From Nocardioides nitrophenolicus (GTDB lineage Bacteria > Actinomycetota > Actinomycetes > Propionibacteriales > Nocardioidaceae): a stretch of DNA of 64,000 nucleotides. This document shows positions 51,032 through 59,883 of the stretch, piece by piece; the first letter of the stretch is position 1; each line of letters begins with the position of its first letter. The DNA lies in the NCBI RefSeq assembly GCF_016907515.1, contig NZ_JAFBBY010000001.1:3348001-3412000 (forward strand), in the 5' to 3' direction. The notes under the pieces are model-generated. The model saw only the letters and a list, made by a program, of their open reading frames with translations, did no database searches and was not told the DNA's origin. Made by a program: the position numbers and the translations under genes.

Positions 51032-53150
51032 GGACCAGCACCTCCTCTGCGGGGGCCGGCGGGCCGAGCGCCGGCTGTTCGGTTCTCCGTGGCCTCTCGG
51101 GCCGGCCCCGCCGGCGCGGCAGCCGGACGACGACCAGGCCGGCCAGCCCGCCGAGGGCGATCCCGCTGGTGACCGGGACCCCACGGTGGGCGCCGACCGC
51201 GTGCGGGGGATCCAGCCGGATCAGGGTCCCGGCCTCGGGCCGGTGCGTCGTCAGGTAGTCGATCGCCGCCCGCAGGTAGGTCCGGGTGGCCGCCCAGGCG
51301 GGATCGGTGGGGTCGATCGCGGCCAGCCGCTCCTGGAGCCGCGCGACCAGGGTGGTGCGCCGGTCCTCCAGGTAGGTACGGCGCTCGGTCAGGTACTCGT
51401 GCGCCACCGCGCGGGCCGCCGCCGCTGGATCGCGGTCCGCGGTCGTGGTGAGGGTCAGCTCGAGCACGGTGGACAGCGGCGGCGCGGCCACGGTGATGTC
51501 GCCACGCAGCTCGGTCGCGGGCATCCCGACCCGTCGCCCGGCCCGGACCAGGGCCCGCTCGGAGCGGACCAGGGCGGCCTCGGTGTCCACGGTCGCGGCG
51601 ACCGGCTGGACGACGGGCTGGTCGACCCGGGCGCCGATCGTGGCCTCCCGCGCGAACTCGCCGACGTCGAGGTAGGTCGGCGAGGGGGTGAGCGCGACGG
51701 TCGCGGTGCTGGCACGCTGCGGCTGCTGCCCGAGGCTGACGGCGCCGCCGGCCAGGCCGCCGAGGACGCCCGCGCCGGCCACGACCGCGAGGGTCCGGGC
51801 GCCCGCGGGCTGCAGGCGGTGGCCCTGGCCGTGCTCGCGCCAGGCCAGGCCGATGGCCGTCATCACCAGCATCATCGGCAGCTCCATGGTGTCGTACACC
51901 GAGAGCTGGAGCAGGAAGACGCCGATCACGAAGGTCGCGACGGTCTGGTTCAGCGTGCGACATCGCCAGGTGCGGCGCAGCGCGAGCACGAAGAACGCCA
52001 GGAAGAACAGGGTGCCCAGCCAGCCCTGCGAGAACAGCACCAGCCAGAGCTGGCCCTGGGTCCCGAGCGGAGGCACGCCGCACGCCGGGCAGTCCGGCTT
52101 GGCGCCGCCGGCGATCGAGGTGAAGGTCCCCGCGACGTCGCGGGTGCTGCCGAAGCCGACGACGGGCGAGCCCGAGGTCATCGAGTCGACCGTGGCGACC
52201 AGCAGCTGGGAGCGGCGCTCGTTGCTGTGCGGGTGGCTGAGGCGCTCGCCGATCGTCGTACCGAGGGGGGTGCTGGTCAGCGCCACGCCGCCGACGATCA
52301 CGACCACGGCCAGCCCGGCGAGGGCGGCATGGTGGCGCCGGGTGGCCAGCAGCACGAGCAGGCCGACACAGCAGCCGCCGACCGCCAGCCACAGGCCGCG
52401 GTTCAGGCTCCACACGACCGGGATCGCCGCCAGGACGAGGACGACGGGCGCCAGCAGGCGCAGCCGCGAGCGGGAGCGGGCGACGGTCGCGACGAAGAAC
52501 ACCAGGCCCAGGGACATCACGCTGCCCCAGGTGTTGGTGTAGGGGAAGGGTGCCTTCGGCCGGGGCTCCGGCACGCCGAGCACCGTCTGCACGTCCGAGG
52601 CCCGCGCGGACACCAGCGTGCTCACGAAGCCGTTGGCGCGCAGGCCGCCGGGCAGCACCCGCTCGGCGAGGGTGGTGATCGACAGGTCGGGGGCGACCAG
52701 GCCGAGCAGGCCGCCGGCCACGGCGACCACGAAGACCGTCGCCATCACCCGGTGCACGACCCGGTCCGGGAGCCGGTGGACCGGCGTGTTGCCCAGCCAG
52801 ACCAGCACGATGGTGGACGCGGCGTACCAGCAGAACCGGTAGCCGAACACCAGCAGGCGCCCGGTGCCGCCGCCGTCGACGGCACCCGGTGCGGCGGCCC
52901 AGAGCGTCCCCACGCCGAGCAGCACCCAGGCCAGGAACAGCAGCCACCAGCCGAAGCCGCTGGGCACCAGGACCCGCCGGCGCCGACGCAGGTCGAGCAG
53001 CAGCACCACGGCGACCAGCAGTGGCACCACCGAGGCCAGGCCCAGCAGCCACCACACCGGCAGGCCGACCATGCCGACCACGAAGCAGCGCTCGGCTCGG
53101 CCCTCCGGTCCCCGTCCGGGCCGGTCACCCGGTGACGTGGTGGACGTCAT
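51021..53150 (-). CDS. O-antigen-polymerase-like membrane protein fused to Wzz-like domain
   Basis: The 709-residue protein has an N-terminal polymerase/ligase-like half with about 10-11 helices (residues 20-440) and a large periplasmic loop. Loop segments include SHPHSNERRSQLLV and TQGQLWLVLFSQGWLGTLFF, typical of Wzy_C. The C-terminal half has one helix (TLAVVAGAGVLGGLAGGAVS), a coiled coil (RRTYLEDRRTTLVARLQERL) and a final helix (GIALGGLAGLVVVRL), the Wzz topology. Polymerase and chain-length control are usually separate genes. A second Wzz-like protein is encoded at 42217. Confidence 0.82.
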   Translation of the reverse strand: MTSTTSPGDRPGRGPEGRAERCFVVGMVGLPVWWLLGLASVVPLLVAVVLLLDLRRRRRVLVPSGFGWWLLFLAWVLLGVGTLWAAAPGAVDGGGTGRLLVFGYRFCWYAASTIVLVWLGNTPVHRLPDRVVHRVMATVFVVAVAGGLLGLVAPDLSITTLAERVLPGGLRANGFVSTLVSARASDVQTVLGVPEPRPKAPFPYTNTWGSVMSLGLVFFVATVARSRSRLRLLAPVVLVLAAIPVVWSLNRGLWLAVGGCCVGLLVLLATRRHHAALAGLAVVVIVGGVALTSTPLGTTIGERLSHPHSNERRSQLLVATVDSMTSGSPVVGFGSTRDVAGTFTSIAGGAKPDCPACGVPPLGTQGQLWLVLFSQGWLGTLFFLAFFVLALRRTWRCRTLNQTVATFVIGVFLLQLSVYDTMELPMMLVMTAIGLAWREHGQGHRLQPAGARTLAVVAGAGVLGGLAGGAVSLGQQPQRASTATVALTPSPTYLDVGEFAREATIGARVDQPVVQPVAATVDTEAALVRSERALVRAGRRVGMPATELRGDITVAAPPLSTVLELTLTTTADRDPAAAARAVAHEYLTERRTYLEDRRTTLVARLQERLAAIDPTDPAWAATRTYLRAAIDYLTTHRPEAGTLIRLDPPHAVGAHRGVPVTSGIALGGLAGLVVVRLPRRRGRPERPRRTEQPALGPPAPAEEVLVHAG

Positions 53151-53185
53151 GGGCCAAGCGAACCCGGCGTCCGCTCGCGGCGGCT

Positions 53186-53200
53186 CACCAATATTGGGGG
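53186..53200. promoter_or_regulatory. Shared palindromic element between polymerase and propeller genes
   Basis: CACCAATATTGGGGG includes the perfect palindrome CCAATATTGG. It lies 36 bases upstream of the polymerase start and 89 bases upstream of the propeller start, in a divergent gap. Confidence 0.5.
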
Positions 53201-53288
53201 ACTAATGGCGCACCCGGCCAGGGCCCGGGGGGACGGTCCTACTGTCGCCTGAACGCCCGGATCCGGCACGTGGTGAGGGGAGGCCGCC

Positions 53289-55232
53289 ATGAGGAGGACC
53301 GCAGCCGCACTGGCCTGTGTCGCCGCCCTCGCGGGCGCCGCGGGCCTGGTGGCGCCGGTCGGGTCGGCCGTGGCCGGCTCCGAGAGCGGCGGCGTGCTGG
53401 TCGGCGAGCAGCCGGTCGCCGGCACCCCGCAGGTGCTCGACGGCGAGGTGTTCGCCATCGCCCAGGTCGGCGGCACCATCGTCCTCGGCGGCAGCTTCAC
53501 CCGAGCCCGCGACGACGGCAGCGACGTGGAGCTCCCGCGCCGGGGACTCCTGGCCTTCGACGCCGCGACCGGCCGGATCGACCCGGCCTTCCACCCCGAC
53601 CCGGACGGCGTCGTCGAGGCGGTCACGGTGGGCCGGTCCGGAAGCGTGTACGTCGGCGGGGAGTTCTCCTCGATCGGCGGGCTGCCGCGCGCCGGCCTCG
53701 CGCAGGTCGCGCTCGCGGGTGGTGCGGTCGTGCCGGCGTTCGACCCCGGTCGGGTCGACGGCCCGGTCCGGGACCTGCGACTGCGCCACAACCGGCTGTG
53801 GGTCGCGGGCGCCTTCACCCGGATCGGCGGGCGCAAGCAGCGCGCGCTCGCGGTCCTCGCGGCGCGCACCGGACGGACCCGGAGCACCCCGCAGGTGCGC
53901 CTCGCCGGGCAGGCGCGCCACGGCCTCGGCCGCACCGCCGTGACCCGGATCGACCTCAGCCCGAACGGCCGCTATCTCGCCGTGGTGGGGAACTTCCGCT
54001 CCGTCCAGCGCGAGCGCCGCGCGCAGCTCGCCGTGCTCGACCTGCGTCACGGCGCCGCCGTGACGTCCTTCCGCACCCGCTTCTACGCGGCCACCTGCCA
54101 GGCCCAGTACTACAGCTACGTCCGCGACGTCGACTTCGCGCCGGACGGCTCGTACTTCGTCGTCGCGACCTCCGGGGGACCCGGCGGGCCCGGGTCGCCG
54201 TGCGACAGCGTGGCCCGCTTCGAGACCCGCGGCGCCGACCGGGCGGCCCGGCCGTCGTGGATCGCCTCGACCGGGGGCGACACCCTCCAGGCGGTCGAGG
54301 TGACCGCCGGCGCGGTGTACGTCGGCGGCCACCAGCGTTGGCTCAACAACCCGTTCGGGGCCAACACCGCGGGGCCCGGGGCGGTGGTCCGCGAGGGGAT
54401 CGCCGCGCTCAGCCCGGTCAACGGCCTGCCGTTCACCTGGAATCCGGGGCGCAGCAAGGGCGTCGGTGTCGGGGACCTGCTGGCGACCGGCGCGGGACTC
54501 TGGGTGGGCTCCGACACCGACCGGATCGGTGGCCAGGTGCGCGCCCGGATCGCCCTGCTGCCGGCGGGCGGACTCTCCTACCCGGCGGCGTTGGCGCCCC
54601 CGCGGCGCCTCGCCACCGTCTACAGCGCCCGCGGCGGCGAGCTGGTCCGCCGCAGCCATCGCGCCAGCCGCGCGGGACCGCCCTCGACCGTCCCCGGCGG
54701 CCCGGACTGGACCGGCGTAGCCGGCGCCTTCCTGCTGGGCGGTCAGCTCTACGTCGCCGGGCGCGACGGCTCGTTCACCCGGCGGGCCTTCGACGGCATG
54801 ACCTACGGGCCGCCCGAGCCGGTGGCCGCCGCCGACGGCCTGGTCCCGCTGCTCGCCTGGCGCGCCGAGCTCGCCACCGTGACCGGCCTGTTCTACGACG
54901 GGGGCCGGATCTACTTCACCCTGGCCGGCTCGCGCGCCCTGCACTACCGGTACTTCAACCCGCAGAGCGGCATCGTCGGCGCCGACCGGCTGGTCGCCTC
55001 GCGCCGGGTCGGCGGTTTCGCGCCGCGGCGGGTGCGGGGGATGTTCGTCGCGGGTCGGCACCTCTACTGGGTGACCGGCTCCGGCCGGCTGCGCCGGACC
55101 GGGTGGCTGCGGACCGCGCAGGCCGCCGAGCCGAGCGGCGAGGCGAGCGACGTCGGCGGCCCGAAGGTCGACGGGGTCCGGTGGGGACCGGGCGTGGTGT
55201 TCGCGGGGCCACCGGCACGGCGGGGAGGCTGA
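53289..55232 (+). CDS. Secreted beta-propeller surface protein (paralogue B)
   Basis: The 647-residue protein has a signal peptide (MRRTAAALACVAALAGAAGL, cleavage near AVAGSE). Blades read IVLGGSFTRARD, VYVGGEFSSIGG, LWVAGAFTRIGG and VGSDTDRIGG. Collinear identities with the protein at 28061-30037 include VNGLPFTWNPGRSKGVGVGD against VANGLPYSWNPTRTLGVGVK and the shared YFTLAGS/YFTKAGS blade late in the protein. The two arose by duplication. The C-terminal 100 residues are low-complexity. It opens an operon with the lectin-like gene and a regulator. Confidence 0.82.
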   Translation: MRRTAAALACVAALAGAAGLVAPVGSAVAGSESGGVLVGEQPVAGTPQVLDGEVFAIAQVGGTIVLGGSFTRARDDGSDVELPRRGLLAFDAATGRIDPAFHPDPDGVVEAVTVGRSGSVYVGGEFSSIGGLPRAGLAQVALAGGAVVPAFDPGRVDGPVRDLRLRHNRLWVAGAFTRIGGRKQRALAVLAARTGRTRSTPQVRLAGQARHGLGRTAVTRIDLSPNGRYLAVVGNFRSVQRERRAQLAVLDLRHGAAVTSFRTRFYAATCQAQYYSYVRDVDFAPDGSYFVVATSGGPGGPGSPCDSVARFETRGADRAARPSWIASTGGDTLQAVEVTAGAVYVGGHQRWLNNPFGANTAGPGAVVREGIAALSPVNGLPFTWNPGRSKGVGVGDLLATGAGLWVGSDTDRIGGQVRARIALLPAGGLSYPAALAPPRRLATVYSARGGELVRRSHRASRAGPPSTVPGGPDWTGVAGAFLLGGQLYVAGRDGSFTRRAFDGMTYGPPEPVAAADGLVPLLAWRAELATVTGLFYDGGRIYFTLAGSRALHYRYFNPQSGIVGADRLVASRRVGGFAPRRVRGMFVAGRHLYWVTGSGRLRRTGWLRTAQAAEPSGEASDVGGPKVDGVRWGPGVVFAGPPARRGG

Positions 55233-55235
55233 GCC

Positions 55236-56090
55236 GTGTCGACCCCGACCCTGGTGCCTCGGCTCCTGATCGGCGCGGCGATCGGCGCCCTGATCGGCGC
55301 CGTGATCGGCGCCGCGGGCGGCTGCGCGGTGAGCGACGGCGCGGGCGCGGCGCCGCCGTCACCGGGCCGGCACCCCGGGAAGGGCCTCGCCAAGCTGGAC
55401 CTCGGGCTCGGCTTCGACCAGGTGGTGGTGCCCGGCGACATGGTCCCGGGCGCGACCAACGACGGCACCGCGACCGTCGACATCACGGTCGCCACCCAGG
55501 CCGGTGGCCGGCTCACCTGGACCCCGGGGCGCGCCGGTGGCTCCGCCGTACGGACCCCGGGCTATGTCGCCGAGGGACCGGTCCCGGCCGCCGCGCTGGT
55601 GGTGCGCACCGACCCCTCGGCACCCGACCCGCTCGATCCCGGCGCCGCCGACTTCGTGGTGGGCGTCGACTTCCGGGCCGACCCGGCGACGGCCGGCCGG
55701 GCCGAGGACGACGGCGACAACCTGGTCCAGCGCGGCCGCTTCGGCCAGCCCGCCCAGCTCAAGCTCCAGCTCGACCACGGCGTCGCGTCGTGCCGCCTCG
55801 CCGGCACCCTCGGCGAGGTCCTGGTCCAGGCGGACCAGGCGGTGACCCCCGAGCGCTGGTATCGGCTCACCTGCACCCGCTCCGCCGGCGCGGTGCGGAT
55901 GCGGCTCGCTGACCTCGACGGCGGCACCGACCCGCGGGAGTGGGCCGTCACCGCGGACCCCGGGACGATCACCTTCGACGGGGTGCCGTTGTCGATCGGG
56001 GCCAAGCTCGCCGACCACGGCCGGATCGCCCCGGGCTCCGCCGACCAGTTCCACGGAACGATCGACCGTGTCGTCCTCGATGTCCGTTGA
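55236..56090 (+). CDS. LamG/concanavalin-A-like secreted lectin-type protein
   Basis: The 284-residue protein starts with GTG at 55236, three bases after the propeller. A glycine-zipper helix (IGAAIGALIGAVIGAAGG) followed by a Cys may be a membrane or lipoprotein anchor. The rest is beta-sandwich-like: VVPGDMVPGATNDGT, then FVVGVDFRADPATAG and RWYRLTCTRSAGAVRMRLAD, which fits concanavalin-type lectin folds (LamG). It probably binds carbohydrate at the surface with the propeller protein. The next gene overlaps its end. Confidence 0.78.
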   Translation: MSTPTLVPRLLIGAAIGALIGAVIGAAGGCAVSDGAGAAPPSPGRHPGKGLAKLDLGLGFDQVVVPGDMVPGATNDGTATVDITVATQAGGRLTWTPGRAGGSAVRTPGYVAEGPVPAAALVVRTDPSAPDPLDPGAADFVVGVDFRADPATAGRAEDDGDNLVQRGRFGQPAQLKLQLDHGVASCRLAGTLGEVLVQADQAVTPERWYRLTCTRSAGAVRMRLADLDGGTDPREWAVTADPGTITFDGVPLSIGAKLADHGRIAPGSADQFHGTIDRVVLDVR

Positions 56091-56766
56091 GGAGCCGGTC
56101 CGCCGGATCGCGCTGGTCGCCGAGCGTCGGCTCGTCGGCCAGGCGATCGCCGCCGCGCTGCGCGGCCGGGGCCTGGTCCCGGTGCTGTTCGAGTGGCCCG
56201 AGCGCGGCGGACGGCTGTCCTTCCGGCAGGGCCTGGCCCGCAGCGGAGCCTCGGTCGGCGTGATCCTCTGCGACCTGCGCACCCCGGACCTGCTCCACGA
56301 CGTCGAGCTCCTCGTCAGCCGCGGCCCGATCCGCTGGCTGGTCCTCACCGACAGCGAGTTCGGTCCGCGCTGGGGCACCGTGCTCGGGGCCGGCGCCACC
56401 GGCGTACTGCCCACCACCACGACCACCGTCGGCCTCGCCAACGCGGTCCGGGAGACCCTAGCCGGCGGCTCGCCCACGCCGGGCGTGCTCCGCGAGCGGG
56501 CGCTGCGCGAGTGGGAGAGCGTGGCCGAGGAGCAGCGCGACCTGGTGCGACGGATGGAGCTGCTCACCCACCGCGAGTACGAGGTCCTCGGCGCGTTGTA
56601 CGACGGACTCTCGGTACGCCGCATCGCCGAGGCGTCCGGGGTGGCCGAGGCGACGGTGCGCAGCCAGGTGAAGTCGCTGCGTCGCAAGCTCGGGGTGGAC
56701 TCCCAGCTCGCTGCCGTCGCGCTGTACCGCCGGTCGCTGGAGGTGTTCCCGCGGGCCCGGCAGTGA
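56068..56766 (+). CDS. LuxR-family regulator with degenerate receiver
   Basis: The 232-residue protein starts with GTG 56068 (GGAACG upstream) and overlaps the lectin gene by 23 bases. The receiver fold keeps D69 (CDLRTP) but the acidic pair is A18-E19 and the conserved Lys is replaced (GVLPT, T116). The LuxR HTH has LTHREYEVLGALYDGLSVRR and EATVRSQVKSLRRKLGVDSQ. It is a paralogue of the regulator at 34037-34720. Loss of receiver residues suggests phosphorylation-independent or altered signalling. It converges on the second kinase gene. Confidence 0.88.
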   Translation: MSSSMSVEEPVRRIALVAERRLVGQAIAAALRGRGLVPVLFEWPERGGRLSFRQGLARSGASVGVILCDLRTPDLLHDVELLVSRGPIRWLVLTDSEFGPRWGTVLGAGATGVLPTTTTTVGLANAVRETLAGGSPTPGVLRERALREWESVAEEQRDLVRRMELLTHREYEVLGALYDGLSVRRIAEASGVAEATVRSQVKSLRRKLGVDSQLAAVALYRRSLEVFPRARQ

Positions 56767-56797
56767 GCTCTCTCAATGCTGTGGACGACGCCCCGCG

Positions 56798-58309
56798 CTA
56801 GTCCTCCTCGGGGAGCCTGGCCCGCGGCAGCCGGATCACGAAGGTCGTGCCCGGGCCCTCCCGCTCGCCCAGCTCGAGCGTGCCGCCCTGCTCCAGCAGG
56901 ATGCGCCGGGCCCGGTGCAGCCCGATGCCCTGCCCACCGGACGCCGTGCCGTGGCTGCCCCAAGAGAACAGCCGATCGCGCACCGCCGGGTCCAGGCCCG
57001 GCCCGTCGTCGGAGACCAGGATCTCGATGTGCTCGCCGACCCGGCGCGAACTGATCGTGGTGCCCTGGCCGCCGGCGTGGTCGGCGGCGTTGGTGATCAG
57101 GGTGCCGAGTGCCTCGGCGAGGTCGTCCTGGCGGGCCCGGACCCGGTGGCCGCCGGGCGTCCAGGCGACCTGGTGCCCGAGCGCCGCCTGCGCCACCACG
57201 AACGGCGACACCACGGCGTCGACGGAGACGGTGGTGAGCGGGCCGGGCTGCGCCTTGACCGTACGGCGCAGCCGGGCCGCCTCGATGTCGACCATCCGCT
57301 CCAACGCGTCGCGGCGCGGGCCGGCCGGGATCTGGCCGCTGGCCAGCAGCCGGGCGCCGGCGGCCAGGCCGGCGGCGGCGGAGCGGACCTCGTGGGCGAC
57401 CTCCCGGTCCTGCTTCACCTCGGCCTCCGCCTCGGCGGCCAGGTGGGCGTACCGGGCCACCCGGGCGTCGAGGTGCTCGAGCGCGGTCCGGAGCAGCGAG
57501 GCCGCGGTGGTCGCGGTCAGCGCGCTGAACAGGGCGACGCCGACCACGGCCACCGGCGGCGGGGTCATCGCGCCGACGAGGGTCGAGTAGAGCCGGGCGG
57601 CGAAGATCGCGAGCATCCCGACACCGATCCGGGTCGAGGCCCACGCCGGCAACGGCGACAGCGCCAGCTGCAGGCCGACGGCCGCCAGGACCAGGCCGAT
57701 CAGCACCATCAGGACGACATCGACCGGGTCGCCGACCCGCAGCACTCCCGCGTCCGACTCGAAGCGCTTGACCAGCCGGTGCAGTCCGAGGGTGAGCGAC
57801 GCGGCGCCCAGCCCGAGCGCGATGCCCGTCACGATCAGGTGCTTGCCCGGTACGGCGGCGCGCCGGCCGCGATGGATCACGACCAGCACGACGAGGACGG
57901 TGACCAGGTGGCCGTTCGTGAGCCGGAAGGACAGCGGGCTCATCGAGCGGTCGATCATGCCGAGCACGACCAGCGGCGCGTCCTGGACGGCGACCGTGGC
58001 CGCGGCGACCGCCATCGCGCCGCGCAGGCCGTCGTACATGAGCCGGGCGTCCACGGCGAGGGCGACGCTGGCGCCCAGCAGCAGCAGGTCGGAGAGCAGC
58101 ATCACGGCGTGCCCGGCGAGGACCACCCGGTCGCCACGGGGATCGCCGATCATCCCGACCACCAGGTAGGGATAGAGCAGCAGTCCCGCGACCGCGGCGA
58201 TCCACCACCACGACGAGCGCGTCGCCCGGCGCCCATCGCGGCGGATCCACCGCCGGGCTGGCGACCCCGAGGGGTCGCGGTCCCGACGGCCCCCCAGGTG
58301 CGCCGTCAT
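56798..58309 (-). CDS. Membrane sensor histidine kinase (pair B)
   Basis: The 503-residue protein resembles pair A: about seven membrane helices (about 33-260), phospho-His in DREVAHEVRSAAAGL, N box TLITNAADHAGG, G1 DDGPGL, G2 GQGIGLHRAR. Unlike pair A it is convergent with its likely regulator, 32 bases away, so the two are not co-transcribed. An element CTCCATTGTGGGG near 58314, weakly like the shared palindrome, sits at its start. The gene ends PRARLPEED at 56798. Confidence 0.9.
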   Translation of the reverse strand: MTAHLGGRRDRDPSGSPARRWIRRDGRRATRSSWWWIAAVAGLLLYPYLVVGMIGDPRGDRVVLAGHAVMLLSDLLLLGASVALAVDARLMYDGLRGAMAVAAATVAVQDAPLVVLGMIDRSMSPLSFRLTNGHLVTVLVVLVVIHRGRRAAVPGKHLIVTGIALGLGAASLTLGLHRLVKRFESDAGVLRVGDPVDVVLMVLIGLVLAAVGLQLALSPLPAWASTRIGVGMLAIFAARLYSTLVGAMTPPPVAVVGVALFSALTATTAASLLRTALEHLDARVARYAHLAAEAEAEVKQDREVAHEVRSAAAGLAAGARLLASGQIPAGPRRDALERMVDIEAARLRRTVKAQPGPLTTVSVDAVVSPFVVAQAALGHQVAWTPGGHRVRARQDDLAEALGTLITNAADHAGGQGTTISSRRVGEHIEILVSDDGPGLDPAVRDRLFSWGSHGTASGGQGIGLHRARRILLEQGGTLELGEREGPGTTFVIRLPRARLPEED

Positions 58310-58375
58310 GCCTCCATTGTGGGGAGCCGTCGGTGATCCGGGGCCGGATCGGCCGGATTGGGACCCGGGCCCGGC

Positions 58376-59746
58376 TCAGATCCCGTGGTTGGCGACGAAG
58401 CGCCGCTCGGGGTCGACCGCGTCGCGGACCCGGCACAGCCGCACCCAGTCCTCGCCGTCGTAGAAGCGGCTGGTGTCCACCTTCGACTCCGCGAAGGTCG
58501 GGACCAGGCCGGTCCGCGACCACGCGCCGAGCGCGCGCACGACCGAGAAGGCGGCCGCACGGCCGGCGACGGCGGCCTGGGGCGTCGGCGCCATGGCGAG
58601 ACAGAGCAGCGCGTACTCGCCCGGGACGTGGGCGAGCGCCCCACCGCCGGCAGCCGGTACGCCGAACGCGCCACCCAGGTGCCGCAGCTCCGCGAACAGC
58701 AGCCCGCTCCGGGTGCCGGGACCGACCTGCTCGAGGAAGACCTCGATCCCGGACTCGTCCAGCGCGCCGAGCACGCTGTGCTCGCCGACCGCCGGCGACG
58801 GCCCGGGCGGGTCCATGTGCACCTGCAGCAGCGCCGTGGTCGGCATCCGGCCGAAGGTGTCCAGCTCGGGTCGCAGCGCCCGCAGCGGTGCGAGCAGCGC
58901 GTCGGCGTCGGCGTCGGACTCGAGGACCGCGCCGTCGACGACGACGAGATCGCGCCCGGACAGGAACGGCGGCAGCTCGGGCAGCGGCGGGAAGCTCATC
59001 ACCCGCAGCGAGGTGGTGGCGGAGTCGGGTGCGGTGCGGCTCCACTCGACCCAGGCGCGGACCACCTCGGGGGCTCGCTCGCGGTCCCAGAGCAGCATGC
59101 CGGCGTAGACGTCGGCGTACGGCAGCAGGTCGAGCTCGAGGGCGACCACGACGCCGAGGTTGCCGCCGCCGCCGCGCACCGCCCAGAACAGGTCCGGCTC
59201 CTCGGTGGCGCTCGCGCGGCGCAGGGTGCCGTCGGCGGTGACGATCTCGACCGCGCGGAGCGTGTTCACCGACAGGCCGTGGCGGCGTCCGTAGAAGGAC
59301 AGCCCGCCGCTCAGCAGGAAGCCGGCCACGCCGACGTCGGGCGCGGAGCCGTGGGGCGCGGTGAGTCCGTGCGGCGCCGCGGCGGCGACGACGTCCTCCC
59401 ACAGCGTGCCGCCGAGCACCCGCGCGGTGCGGGCGGCCGGGTCGACGGTGACGCCGGTCAGGGCGTGCAGGCGCAGCAGGACGACGTCGTCGAGCGCGCC
59501 CTCGGCGAGCGCCGCGGCGCCGTGACCGGTGCTCTGCGGCGCGACCCGGAGGCCGGCCTGGGCGGCCGCCCGGACGACGGCCTGGACCTCGGCCGGCGTG
59601 CGCGGCACGGCCACGGCGGCGGGTCGCAGGTCGACGGCCAGGTTCCACGGCGTACGGGCCGCGTCGTACCCGGGATCGCCCGGGAGGTGGATCTCGCACC
59701 CGGAGCCGAGCCGGGTCAGGGGAGTGAGGTCAGGAGTGGTGGTCAT
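58376..59746 (-). CDS. FAD-linked oxidoreductase (berberine-bridge-type)
   Basis: The 456-residue protein has the PCMH/VAO FAD domain: AVPRTPAEVQAVVRAAAQAG, then VAPQSTGHGAAALAEG, whose His is a candidate covalent FAD site, and HGSAPDVGVAGFLLSGGLSF, VRGGGGNLGVVVALELDL. The C-terminal BBE segment is FYDGEDWVRLCRVRDAVDPE followed by FVANHGI. Such enzymes oxidise sugars, alcohols or alkaloids. Its position beyond the polysaccharide genes allows a sugar-oxidising role, but it may be unrelated. The second FAD-linking Cys is not evident. Confidence 0.9.
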   Translation of the reverse strand: MTTTPDLTPLTRLGSGCEIHLPGDPGYDAARTPWNLAVDLRPAAVAVPRTPAEVQAVVRAAAQAGLRVAPQSTGHGAAALAEGALDDVVLLRLHALTGVTVDPAARTARVLGGTLWEDVVAAAAPHGLTAPHGSAPDVGVAGFLLSGGLSFYGRRHGLSVNTLRAVEIVTADGTLRRASATEEPDLFWAVRGGGGNLGVVVALELDLLPYADVYAGMLLWDRERAPEVVRAWVEWSRTAPDSATTSLRVMSFPPLPELPPFLSGRDLVVVDGAVLESDADADALLAPLRALRPELDTFGRMPTTALLQVHMDPPGPSPAVGEHSVLGALDESGIEVFLEQVGPGTRSGLLFAELRHLGGAFGVPAAGGGALAHVPGEYALLCLAMAPTPQAAVAGRAAAFSVVRALGAWSRTGLVPTFAESKVDTSRFYDGEDWVRLCRVRDAVDPERRFVANHGI

Positions 59747-59832
59747 GGCGCCCAGCCTCTGGTCGGCGCGGCGGCCGCCACCATCCCCGATCCGCGTACT
59801 CTCCAGCCCCGCCGGCGCTGGGACCCGGACTT

Positions 59833-59852
59833 CCCCAGAAAAGTGGGATACG
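59833..59852. promoter_or_regulatory. Weak copy of the shared element before tandem LuxR genes
   Basis: CCCCAGAAAAGTGGGATACG keeps the flanking CCCCA/TGGG arms but not the inner bases. It lies 32 bases upstream of the first LuxR start and 87 bases from the divergent oxidoreductase start. Confidence 0.3.
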
Positions 59853-59883
59853 CACCCCCGGGCGGATCGGTCACACTGCTGAC

